Origin: Chrysopilus asiliformis
Lineage: Eukaryota > Arthropoda > Insecta > Diptera > Rhagionidae
DNA length: 64,000 nt
NCBI GenBank assembly: GCA_964034945.1
Contig: OZ035963.1
Span: forward strand, 2,513,828 to 2,577,827
Reading direction: 5' to 3'
Shown: positions 12,056-22,829 of the stretch, piece after piece
Position numbering within the stretch: position 1 is the first letter of the stretch
How the letters are laid out: each line of letters begins with the position of its first letter
Notes under the pieces: model-generated
Database searches by the model: none
Told to the model about the DNA's origin: nothing
Seen by the model: the letters and a program-made list of their open reading frames with translations, nothing else
Position numbers and translations under genes: made by a program

Positions 12056-12136
12056 TTTAGTTTGTCAAGGAACTCAAAAAATATATCCAAATTTTAATTA
12101 AGAAATTTTAGCTCAAACATTTTTAACAATTTAATT

Positions 12137-12650
12137 CTATAATATAATACGAGGAATGTCTGTCTGTCTGTCTGCACAAACGATCTCGAAAACCCGCCTA
12201 ACGGTTTTCACGAAACTTGGGGGTTAGTGATTTTCGGGGACAAGGAATCAATCTAGATAGGTCTCACCCCTGAGAAAATTCTCCTCGATACCCCACGCCT
12301 GGTATCTTCGAACTGGGTGGTCCGATCTGAATGAAACTTTACAGTATTACTAAGGGGGCTAAGGGCTTTCGATTTTTCTACTACAAACCTGATTTTTCCC
12401 TCTCCTCGATAACCCTCACCTGGTGTCTCAAAACAACGTTTCAAAAATCGGTGACAGCGATTACTCAATAACCACTCAACCGATTTCTATGAAATTTCGT
12501 TATCGCGCGTTAGTTTTAGTTCTACCTTTCTAGGTCGGGAATTTAAAAACTCTGGGAAACCTCTGTAATGATAATGTGAATTTAGTTTTTCCCCAAAAAT
12601 CAGCAAAAGTAGGATTTTGAGGTCGCCGAGCATGGCTCGGTCTTCCTGGT
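12137..12650 (+). repeat. Family C repeat, copy C1
   Basis: It begins 'ctataatataatacgaggaa', followed by a short (TGTC)n stretch and a long body, and ends 'gagcatggctcggtcttcct'. Copy C2 (58177-58695) is the same element in reverse. The body has the 'caaccgatttctatgaaatt' phrase typical of dispersed insect repeats next to TGTC stretches. The reverse open frame at 12253-12468 is repeat-derived. The class is undetermined. Confidence 0.85.
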
Positions 12651-13961
12651 AATATTATAAAATGGATGATTTTCCACAGAACCAAGTGTGATTAAAAATT
12701 CTTACTACTGCCATTGATGTCATGTTGGATCAAATGAAATTCAAAATTTTTGTCACGAATTTAATTTTGAAATAGAAGTAGCTGGATGATTTTTAATTAG
12801 CATAGGTAAGCTGAATTGAGTAAAATCTGTCGTCGTTTATACCTTTGTTTTGATTAGGTATCTACATAAAACGTCCCAAAACAATATTTTCAAGGGAAAT
12901 TATACATTTGCGAATAGTATAAGTTAAAGCACGTAATGATTTTAAATACGCACTTTTGTGCATAGATTTAGAAAATTTTCCTGATGTTAATACATGATGT
13001 AGAGATACATATGAAATGCTAAATATCAGTTTTCGTTATATCGATGTAAAGACAAATATTTATTATGTAAGACAAAAACTTTTAGTCACGCATTTCTAAC
13101 ATTTGTCGTTAATAATTGAATCTTACACGTGCTCTCTTCTGGAAATGGCAAACAGGTAATAAATGAAACAATAAACAGATCAACAAATCCTATCGCATTT
13201 ATAGTTATCTAATATATTCTTGTATAAGTATATAGCGCAAATAGATAGTAATAGATACAGATACGTTTCATTACACTATAAATAAATTGCCGTAGATGCG
13301 ACTTAATTTATCTCCCAATTTTATATCAAATAATAATAGCATCTGCACAGACGAAAGGCAAAAGGAAACACCTTTCGCACTGGCTACCAATTTATGTTGA
13401 CAACCAGACAATATGACTAAAGCCAGGTACCTTCAGCCTCGAAAATGATTGCATGTCCCAACATAATTAAGACCATATATTTCCATTTTCCTCCAGAATA
13501 ATTAAGATCTGAGATCAGAGGTTCAAACTTCACGGGATAACTTATTCTGAGATAGGTAAATTTGTTTACTATCTTAAAATATGCTTGTGTTTATTTCTAG
13601 ATAAAACACGAGAAATATTTATAACAAGGTTTAAAAAAACATATTTCCTTGCTAATTAAATTTCGCCTTATGTAAATTTTTCGTTAACAGCTTGTGAGCA
13701 ACTAACATAAATTGAAACCAGGTGTTTCTTCTTTTAATATATTAACAGCACTTTTGTCAAAATTAAAAATATATTACTAATAGTAAAGAGTAGTTGTATT
13801 GAGCTATTACTCAATTAAAATAATAGAATTTATATCAGTGGTGCTGCATTGTACAGAAATCTTTGTTCAGAAAGTATGTCAATTACTTTTTTGCTAATTT
13901 CTAATTGTTCCCTTCAGCACGGCTTACACCAAATACATATTTACTGGTGTGACTAATCATG
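12651..13961. other. AT-rich stretch, nothing recognised
   Basis: No supported open frame, inverted-repeat pair or known repeat family. Near its right end, GGTGTGACTAATCAT (13946-13960) matches in inverted form a segment at 15120-15134 inside the unit that follows. Confidence 0.5.
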
Positions 13962-14140
13962 CGCCCTGCAAACCTGGTTTCAGTGCTGAAAATTTTTAGC
14001 ACTGAAAAAAGTAATGAAAATACTACTGAAAATTACTTCACTAATACTCATCCTGATTTTATACTATATTTTTTCTTTATATGTATTGGTAAAATTTCAC
14101 TGCTTAAAACACTACTGAAATAAGTACTTAGGTTTAACTA

Positions 14141-14148
14141 TATAAAAA
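14141..14148 (+). promoter_or_regulatory. Possible TATA box
   Basis: TATAAAAA (within ctatataaaaag) lies about 160 bases before the opening of the coding frame at 14300 and about 240 before its first ATG. Position and strand fit the gene at 14300-14822, but in AT-rich DNA this can arise by chance. Confidence 0.3.
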
Positions 14149-14299
14149 GAGAAAGTGCTATGAAACCCAACTCTACAAATATTTCTATCTCCCTTTATGT
14201 ATTTTCAGCCTTGATTTTCAGCACTTATTTCAGTACTACTTTAAGTAGTTAAAATTTCGAAGTCTTTTCTACTTAATCCAAGTCAAGTTTAACATTCAT

Positions 14300-14822
14300 G
14301 TGACGGCGTGTTACAAGCAGTATAAAAAGTGTGTTCAAAAGTGTTCAACAGAAGTTAATAAAAGAAAAAAACTACAAAACAGGATGAGTATGCTGCGACG
14401 GGAACCAAAAAATGATGCACAGGTTCTGTCGGCCAGCTCTATTCTCGTCGGAGAAATTTTAGAAGATTATGGGTCGCCGGCCTGGCCAAGGAGTCCCGAG
14501 TGTCCATCAAACCCGGAGGATAAAATACATGAAACTTTTTCTAATTATGAAAAGGACTCAGTTAGCAGCGAAGAGGATTTACCTGGAAAGGAATTTGCAA
14601 GGAAAAAATCGTTGGAAAAAAGGTTTTTTCACATATTATTTTTAGTAATACATTTAAACATAACATATTTTAAAATATTAATCTACTTTTTAAACTAATT
14701 TCAGATGCTTGCGGTGGAGTTATATCCAAACCGGCGTACGTAAAGCTTCTTCAGATTTGCATAGGGAAATCCCATTACAGGTTCCATCAAATTGTAAAAT
14801 ATATTTTAAAAAATTAAAATAA
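14300..14822 (+). CDS. Unrecognised two-exon protein inside the 1.2-kb unit
   Basis: Exon 1 (to 14622) and exon 2 (14705-14822) join in frame across an 82-bp GT-AG intron. The acceptor is preceded by 'actaatttcag', and the joined reading ends in TAA at 14820-14822. Exon 1 has a basic, possibly helical start ('VNKRKKLQNRMSMLRREPKN'), then a Pro/Ser/acidic stretch ('SPAWPRSPECPSNPEDK', 'KDSVSSEEDLPGKEF'). Exon 2 adds 'CLRWSYIQTGVRKASSDLHR' and a lysine-rich C-terminus. Reading through the intron instead gives an AT-driven hydrophobic tail, so the spliced form is preferred. The first in-frame ATG is at 14384. The frame is open upstream to about 14252, so an upstream exon may exist and the start is uncertain (119 residues from that ATG, about 146 from 14300). 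An AATAAA overlaps the stop codon. No family was recognised. It could be a captured host gene fragment or a transposon protein. Confidence 0.55.
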
Positions 14823-15178
14823 AAATATTTTGCAAATTAAAATGCTTTTTTACTGAAAATATAGGTACTGAAAATATAGGTACTGAAAATATTAACTATT
14901 TAAGTACTGAAAACACTACTGAAAATACTACTAATAAGAAGTGAAAAATACTACTGAAAACACTACTGAATTCAGTAGTGAAAATCGGACATTTGTCTCT
15001 TTCTAACAACTGTCTTGGCTCCCTTGAAACATGAGATAGTCCACAAGTATGTGTTGGTGCGTATCAGAACAACCGCTCAAAATTTTCCCGATGCCCTATC
15101 TTTTTTCACTGCGATTTTAATGCTTAGTCACACCGCTTATTTCACTACTTATTTAAGTACTTTCAGGTTATCAGGGCG

Positions 15179-16652
15179 GAATGTTCACAATATCACATAA
15201 ATTTCATTAGGGAGGAGATTAAATCTCATCGTAAACCACCATACCTTAACTCGATTCAGAAAATTGTCGTTTTCTGGAAGCAACCGTCCACTATCCGAAC
15301 CAAGACCGATTTAGTCGTGTATACTCGACTGACCACAATTTCTACCTCGTTACCAAAGTATATGAGTGTAAAGGTGGATCATATCAGACAGGCTCTCAAT
15401 CATCAGCATGGACAGCAAATTGAAAATAAAGTACACAGCAACCGAAAATTGGATAAAAAGATTGTCGATGGAGAAATAATATTCCTCTTGGATCGGAGAT
15501 GTCCACAGGAATAAGAAAAAAAGGTAAAACCGAGGATTTACTGGGGTGTATCAGGAAGCTAAGGAATTATTCTCCGGATGGGGAAGAAAAAAAAATCTGT
15601 TGAAGTAGATGTTAAACGAAAACAAAACAACCGAATATTCTCTCCTAGTATTTTTAAACAATATAACAAAAACAAAATAAAAAAAAACTTTGGAGGCGGA
15701 ACTGAATTTTTTATCCTTATTGATTATGAATAAATTTTGTGTGGAGGACCAACTTCTGACAAGTTGAAGAGGCTTCGCTCGAGTTATTTTTCTATTTGTT
15801 TAACTTTTATATTAAAACATATACATATATACATATATTATCCGGGACCCCTACTTTGGTTTGCAAAAATGCCCACTTCTGGTTTGTTCTCAGCCCATTA
15901 CAAAAATTTATTTATAATTCATCATGATTTTAAGTTTTACTGTCGACTTTAGTTACGTTTAACGATATTAGTTGCGTTTTTTTAAAGTTCTAGAACACAG
16001 AACATTAAAAAAACGATCCAGAGTAAGTGGGAAATTTCATCGAGTTTGAATCGCAACTAACTTCACGTTGGTTACATCATTAGGCCGTTACTGCTATATT
16101 TTCTTGATATAATCACGATTCGTTATCTCCCATGATTAAAACTATTTCGCTGTCGAACAGAACCAAAGAACTACAAACACAAAATCCTCAATTGAGAATA
16201 AAATATTTCAGAATTATTATGTTGAAGTTAGCAGCATTTCATTACCGTACATTACCGTATAAAATTTCCCCTTGTTCCAAGCGCTGTTCGAGATGAAAAG
16301 GTGGTGCAGGATTTTGTATGGACAGCTTGTTCTGAACTGCTTCAGAACATTAAAAAAACGCAACTATTATAGGGTTGACCGAGCTTATGCGACAATATTA
16401 TGTCTTAAAATTACATTCGAAAATAGGAAAACGTTAACTACTTCTTCATGCATTTTCCATGTAAATGAAAAACGTTTGTACCTTTTAAAATAATTTACTT
16501 CGATAAAAAGCGCCTAAAATTTGATTTTAGTCATAAGCCAACTTAAGCCAATTTAAAAAAAAAACACAAAAACTGCCAAATAATGCAAATTTTAAGTGCA
16601 AAAAATCCAAACAATATCAGATGAGATTTCCTGGTTTCTAAAAAAGAAATAC
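15179..16652. other. AT-rich stretch, no gene supported
   Basis: Short open frames at 15317-15514, 15737-15952 and 16272-16493 have no splice context or family resemblance. No repeat families of this window were seen. Confidence 0.45.
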
Positions 16653-17178
16653 AAACATAACAAAAGCTATAATTGCCAATCTGGCAATTATTGAAAACCC
16701 GTATGGTGATATTCGTATCAAAATTCGAACAGTTGTACCAAAATTCCACTTTGAAGTCAAACTTTTCAATAATATTTTTGAAAATTTATTCCAATCGGAT
16801 TTTGATGTATGGGAGTTTTATGTAACGAGTTTTATGTAGATATTCGCAAAAAACTTTTTCGTTCTAATGGTCCATTTTTGCCCATTAACGAACTTGGCCT
16901 CGCATTTTACGAAAAACGAATCTGCGTAAAATTTCAATCCTTGCGCCCGCAATCCGCGCCACAGACGGACGGACAGACGGACGGACAGACGGACAGACGG
17001 ACAGACGGACGGACAGACAGACGGACGGACAGACGGACGGACATGCAAAATTCAATTTTTTTTTATCATTCTAAACACACTGGTGTAATTCATTTTTGTG
17101 TGTGATGAGGGGTCCTTGGCGTTACAAACGGTAAGGCAAAGTTAATATACCCTTTGGTTTCACCATACGGGTATAAAA
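16653..17178 (-). mobile_element. Family A (DINE-like) element, copy A1
   Basis: Reverse orientation. At the left is the hairpin ATTGCCAATCTGGCAAT followed by ACCCGTATGGTGA (16697-16709). At the right is TCACCATACGGGT (17160-17172) just before 'ataaaaa'. Between them are the 'ggtccatttttgcccattaa' block and a (GGAC/AGAC)n stretch at about 16963-17042. Open frames on both strands across the microsatellite are artefacts. Confidence 0.85.
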
Positions 17179-18499
17179 ATATGCACTGGTTCGCTCTTTT
17201 CGATTTTTTTTTGTTGTTGAATGTAGTCAAGGTAATACAATAAATTAACCAACGGAAGCGCAAAACATATCGGTATGCTATAAATTGTCAAAAGATAATT
17301 AGGGGTTAATTAAAAACAAATATTAATTACATCCACCGCCTAATTAAATATATTTAGCTGAAAAAGCTCTCTTATGCTTAAACATTGGTATCGCTGAACG
17401 ATGTTCGAATATAGCGTGAAAATTCAGCGCATATAGTTATCAATGTATATAATAAATTCCCTGCGCGTTTTATTGATTACTGCATAATACCACCTATTTC
17501 TCTCGGAAGCGAATATAGAGCGACATTTTGCCATATATGATACAAAATAGAAGAAGAATATCCTTATGATATGCGTGTGGTTTAATTTAATGGTGAATTT
17601 TCGATTTTCACCATCAAAATCGCAATATCATTAGCAATATTAGTGGAGCAAATAAATCCATCAGATGGTATCGAATAAAAGTGCCGAGTAAATGAAATGT
17701 CAGTGAATTAACCACTAAATTAAACTGCTGAAGCTAATTTCACATTGAAAGATACCATTTACGCATCTGTTACTTTATGTCCGTATTCGTAGAGATTAAA
17801 ATCCCTATCTTCATTGATTATACGATATATTTACGAGTAAGTAAGTACTAATACCATGCCATCTAATATTACTATTTATAAGTGGAACATCACACATCAT
17901 GGATATTGAAATAAAACCATGGTAATAAATGTAAGCAAAGCCCGTTTATATATATTATAGATTCGTATATCTTTAACTATTACCAAAAGTGTATCAAGTA
18001 GAAGGAGCCCAAGTTATGTAGGCAGACATGAAGCGATTCTACACACTACGTGATCAAACAAAACTTGAATAAATTACAAACCCATGTGTGAGGGACTTAA
18101 GTCTGAGGGTTCGCTTCAATTGAATTCGACAACATGAAAGACTTGTGAAGTGTTTATTATTTTCTATGGTATCAATCTGTAAACAGAATTTTCTTCAAAG
18201 GGATCAATATTGAGATTGAAGAACGGCAAGAAAAATTTATGCTCTAAAATATTTAGTATATTTTCTTATGCGGATTTGTTGTAAAATCATTGAATGAGTA
18301 ATTTTCGGAAAATTAAACTTGCAAAAATAAATCCTATTTTTGAAGCTTGAATTTTTGCGAAGATTGAAAGTTATAATTACATATTGTAAGAAATTTTTTT
18401 TTGTATATGACATCATAAAAGAATTTTAAATATTACTATCAAAAATTCTGATATGATTAATTTGTAAAACTACGAAGAAAACCGGAAAGAACTTAAAAA
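17179..18499. other. AT-rich stretch, nothing recognised
   Basis: No open frame of note, no repeat family and no inverted pair found. Confidence 0.5.
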
Positions 18500-18846
18500 C
18501 TTTTTAATGAGTCTATGTTGGGGCTGGACCCCCGACGAACATCTATGCCAAATTTCAGGCCAATCGGTTCAGTAGTTTCCCCGCGAAAGAGTAACATAGC
18601 GCAAAAACTAAGTTTCGAAATCACTTTACCCTCTCCCCTTACTCCCCCCACCCCTCGCGCTACTTTTCCGTATGCCTATGTTGGAACCAGAACTACCACT
18701 GACACTCATGCCAAATTTCAAGTCAATCGGTTCAGCCGTTTTTGCGTGAAAGAGGAACAGACAGACAGGCAGACAGATAGACAGATAGACAGACAGGCAG
18801 ACAGACAGGCAGACAGACACCAACTCATTTTTATATATTAGTATGA
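18500..18846 (+). repeat. Family B repeat, copy B3, 5'-truncated
   Basis: It starts in the middle module ('gtctatgttggggctggacc') and lacks the ACTAGCTTGC end and the first module. The tail is a long mixed GACA/GGCA/GATA stretch (18757-18817) and 'atatattagtatgatgat'. Open frames on both strands reflect the repeat. Confidence 0.88.
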
Positions 18847-19454
18847 TGATATCAGAAAATAAATATTAAAAAATTTAAACTACATCTATACTTTGTTGAA
18901 TTCCCAATTATTCTATGAAATTCCGTGTCAGCTAACTTATGGTTTCAAAAGCAAGCAATACGACGACATGGTTGTTACACAGTTTAAACATATATCTATA
19001 TATGACAGTCTTTATGCTTGCCAAAACATAAATCATAGAGTTTCTGGTTCTTTGACAAATAATTGCAGACTCGTGCAGCAAGGCGTGCAGATTATTCCTT
19101 ATTCAATGCATTTCGCAGTTCGCTAACTTTGATTTTTTTACTGTCGTGAATACGGTTTCACTTGAATATATTTCAAACTCCTGATGTTATCCGAATGTGA
19201 ATTTTCGGAGTACCATGTTCTAACAAATCCAAGCTTACTGCAATCGTGAGTTTTGATACTGTTGAATCAACTGATTTTATGACATAGTTGCTTCTATTGG
19301 ATTTTACGAGAAAGTAATACATGCACCGAAAATATCGATTCCGATTCTGATATGTGTTCAACGAATCATGTTCATATGCCGGATATAAATACATATTGCT
19401 TGCCCTGAATATTTATTGAAAAGTATACTATTCCAGATAATAATTGTATATTAA
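18847..19454. other. Spacer between two family B copies, no gene seen
   Basis: AT-rich. Short open frames at 18893-19126 and 19173-19394 (opposite strands) have no support. Confidence 0.45.
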
Positions 19455-19992
19455 ACTAGCTTGCATACCCGTCGTTGCCGGGTTAAGTTTTTTCAGATTT
19501 TTTTTTTTTGATGGTCTATGTTGGAGCTAAACTTCAGGCTAATCGGCTCGGTAGTTTCCCCGCGAAAGGGTAAAATAATGGAAGAGCTAAGTTTCGAGAT
19601 GACTTTACCCCCTCCCCTTACTCCCCCACCCCTCGGGCTACTTTTTAATGGGTCTATGTTGGGCCTGGACCCCCGATGAACATCTATGCCAAATTTCAGG
19701 CCAATCGGTTCAGTAGTTTCCCCGCGAAAGGGTAACATAGCGCAAAAACTAAGTTTCGAAATCACTTTACCCCCTCCCCTTACTTCCCCCACCCCTCGCA
19801 CTGCTTTTCCGTATGCCTATGTTTGAACCAGAACTACCACAGACACTCACGCCAAAATTCAAGTCAATCGGTTCAGCCGTTTTTGCGTGAAAGAGGAACA
19901 GACAGACAGACAGACAGTCAGACAGACAGACAGACAGACAGACACCAACTCATTTTTATATATTACTATGACTATGATTAGTATGATATGAT
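19455..19992 (+). repeat. Family B repeat, copy B4, full length with three modules
   Basis: This is the best full-length copy. It opens with ACTAGCTTGCATACCCGTCG, 'ttgccgggttaag' and a T run. Three modules follow: 'ggagctaaacttcaggctaa', 'ccgatgaacatctatgccaa' and 'ccagaactaccacagacact'. Then comes (GACA)n and a tail with tandem ATGAT-like units ('actatgattagtatgatatg'). A tail of short tandem units suggests copying from an RNA template as in some non-LTR elements and SINEs, but other classes are possible. Confidence 0.9.
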
Positions 19993-21830
19993 AAAATTTT
20001 TTTAAAAAATCTTGATTTTTCCCCCTTTTTCCAAAGAGTTTTAAATATTGAGAAGGTTTTTTACACAACCGCTTTTTAAAATATATTCCAAATGAGCAAA
20101 ATCTTTAAGTATAGAACATTTTTTGCAAAACTTTCTCCACTCTTGATTTAAAATATTCTATATTTCCAGCTCATCTGTTGCCTAACTTCAATATACGTAT
20201 GTATGCTTATTTTTGGAAAATTGAATTCACAGCAGGACATCGAAACATCAAAGACTGTATTGGGGACATGAAAATACCTGAACCAAACCTAATAGCATTG
20301 CTTCTTTAGTAATTTACTGGGAAAGATGTTAACCGTGCGAAATACAAACATCGGTGCTCTTAATGAATTTTAACGATTTGAATTTCATTATATTGGTCGC
20401 CAAAAATAGTTCCTTTGCCAACGTGATTTAGTATTAGTTGTGTTGAGGTGACGATAAGAACGAGCCTAATAAATTACTAACTTATAATTGGTTATGTTTA
20501 TATTTGTGCCTAGTGTATTACAAACGTTGATATTTGCGTAGAAATGTACCTATAGCAAAACCTTTCTGGTTCCGAAGGGTATAAAATTTATAATTTACGG
20601 CACCGCAAATATTACCCTTAAATATTGAAGAACTTTAGTAGATTGACGAACTCAAGATGTCGTCGATGAGTTAGTTTGAGAGTTGTCTTCGTATGTGGTA
20701 ATAATAATAATTAGATTTAGAGTCATGTTCATCTCAATCATATAATAAATGTAGAATTTTATAAATGTGTACTGCGCTAGTCGAATCTTGAGTTTTAGTA
20801 CAAATTCCGGTACTGTGGCCACATCCAATTAAAATTCAAATGTATACTTCCCAAATGAAGGAAAGTCTCGCAAATCGAGAATTTCTTTTGAATTTGCGAG
20901 AAACTGATCCTTGGAAACTGATCCTTGAATCAATTTCTTCGTCTGTAAGGAATTCCCCTCTTTTATACTCCATACTAGCCCAATATAGAGAAAAATTATA
21001 TTAGAAACCCTAAAAGTTTTGTTGCCATGAATATAATAGGTTCAATGAGTTGGTAAATATATGTTGTCTCTATAGAGAATTACGAAACGACAACGGGGAC
21101 AACGGGGAAACAAGTAAGAAGGAATCCAACAGCAATACAAAAAGAACTTTGAAAAGGATTCTGTTGTTTGGATTCATTAGCGTTTGTTTAGGAAGGACCT
21201 TTAACTAAAGATAACACCGAACAAATATCGCAGTTCACCAATGCCAGCGGTGAACAGTGGTAACATAAAAAGGTTCGTTTTCCCATTTTTGGTGTATTTC
21301 AGATTTTGTTGTGGAAATTTAATATCTTTGACGGAAAGTAGATAAAATAAAAGGTGAATGAGAAAAGACTTGTCCTTTGGACATCCTTTATGGTATATAC
21401 ATCAAAGATACTATATGTTGTTCGTTCGCTATTGATCAAGGATGGCGGTAATGGTGATTAATATTTTTGTCGATGGTTTCATATAATAAAGATATCATTT
21501 TACCTTAAGGATCTAAAATATTTGCGAAAATAAAATCAATTGAAATATTGACTATGTGTCACTTTGAAGAGGGTCAGGCAGCATACATTTTCAATTAAAC
21601 TAAATGCAAATGAAATTCAATATGAAATAAAGAAGCACAAACAAATGTGAAATGTCGAGATACGAAAATGAGAAAAAAAAATGGTTTTCGTGACAAATAA
21701 TATCAACAAATGTGGAATTAAATTTCAACAGACTTCTCAAGTTAAGATTATTCTATTTTTTTCTTCTGATTAGTAGATAAATATTTTTGATATAATTGAA
21801 ATATAATAAGATTTTCAACTCCCATATAAA
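19993..21830. other. AT-rich stretch, nothing recognised
   Basis: No supported exon or repeat. The reverse open frame at 19859-20068 is an extension from family B. Confidence 0.5.
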
Positions 21831-22387
21831 GGGTCTTTTAACAAGGACATAACAATTTTGTATTTAAATAAAACACAGAATAATTAATATATCGGGCTGA
21901 AATTTATTCCAGGTGTAGTGGACATGTTACTTTTAAGTATGAAATTCGATGTCGTTCATATGGCCACCGCGAGCACGTTTGCACTGATTGATTCTTTGGA
22001 GCCAATTTTCCACCACTCTTTCACACGGAACGTTGGCAATTTCGCTTTCGATATTGTTCCTGAGCTCCTCTAACGTTGTTGGCTTGTTGGCATAAACCAA
22101 CGGCTTAACATAACCCCATAAAAAGAAATCCAATGGCGTTAAATCGCATGAGCGAGGTGGCCATTCGACCGGACCATCATTTCATTTCATCATTTTCATT
22201 ATCATTTCATCGGACTCAGAATTTCGGTAGTAAGTTTTAATAATTTCCAAACGTTGCTCGTTTGTGAACTTCACCATGATAAAAATGTAAACCTTGACTG
22301 ACGTTTTAGCATTCCCAGATCATAAAAAAAGTTTTAGGGCGCGTTTTTATAAAAATACAAAATTGTTATGTCCTTGTTCAAAGACCC
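21831..22387 (-). mobile_element. Internally deleted mariner-like element, copy 2
   Basis: Same element as 11493-12055, with ends GGGTCTTTTAA and TTCAAAGACCC. TA again lies exactly two bases outside both ends (21827-21828 and 22390-22391). The transposase remnant on the minus strand starts MVKFTNEQ and rejoins at WPPRSCDLTPLDFFLWGYVK. It ends 'QRINQCKRARGGHMNDIEFH', the more complete C-terminus of the two copies. It lacks nine bases of the 'ADMCGR' region present in copy 1. The deletion junction (an ATGAAATGA-rich patch at about 22180-22210) is the same as in copy 1. Confidence 0.9.
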
Positions 22388-22545
22388 GATATTTACTTTC
22401 TTAAACGAAGTAAGTATTGTACAAAATCTGTTATTCATTAAAAATATACATACTATACATACTTGACAAACAGACAAATATTTGACCTTGACAAACAGAC
22501 AAAAAACCAAGCTAAATAAAATCTTGTAAAAAAGTGGAATTTGTA
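22388..22545. other. Spacer with fragment of a dispersed repeat tail
   Basis: 'cttgacaaacagacaaa' and 'aagctaaataaaa' resemble the tail seen at about 28444-28486, probably the end of another retroelement-like family. Confidence 0.35.
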
Positions 22546-22829
22546 TACTCAAAAAAATGGAGGTTAACTCGACGACCTACATATGGCGTAATTGGCCTCG
22601 GGCAGGTGCGCGTTCGCTTGCATGAGGGAAAGTAAAACTTGTGTTGACCTGTGATCGGAGAAATTCTGAAATTAAGCCTCCAGCAGGTGAAGTAGGGCCT
22701 TGGGAGCTGCACGAGTTGACCTTAGATAGGCATTTCGAGGATGTAATGTCATGTAATGGAAACCTCTGTCGGCCAGCTAGCGGTCAGAGTTAACCTGACA
22801 AAAAGTTGACCTGGACATTTTTCTGAGTG
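22546..22829 (-). mobile_element. Family F MITE, copy F2
   Basis: The ends TACTCAAAAAAATGG and CATTTTTCTGAGTG differ slightly from the CACTCAG consensus and are flanked by TA (22544-22545 and 22830-22831). The interior matches F3 closely ('gcatttcgaggatgtaatgt'). Confidence 0.88.

Larger units (their letters stand above)
13962..15178. mobile_element. 1.2-kb unit with inverted ends and clustered ACTGAAAA motifs, carrying a spliced gene
   Basis: The ends read inward CGCCCTGCAAACCTG and CGCCCTGATAACCTG. Both flanks are packed with variants of 'ctgaaaatactact' (about 13990-14125 and 14850-14995), including the perfect 16-bp palindrome CTACTGAATTCAGTAG near 14963. Inverted ends with clustered subterminal motifs are what one expects of a DNA transposon whose transposase binds those motifs. 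No target duplication was found, so the boundaries are provisional. It encloses the two-exon gene at 14300-14822. Confidence 0.5.

Noticed and set aside
13946..15134. GGTGTGACTAATCAT / ATGCTTAGTCACACC as the true terminal repeats of the 1.2-kb unit
   Set aside because: One member lies outside the CGCCCTG end and the other inside it, so they cannot both be termini of the same element. Recorded only as an unexplained inverted match.
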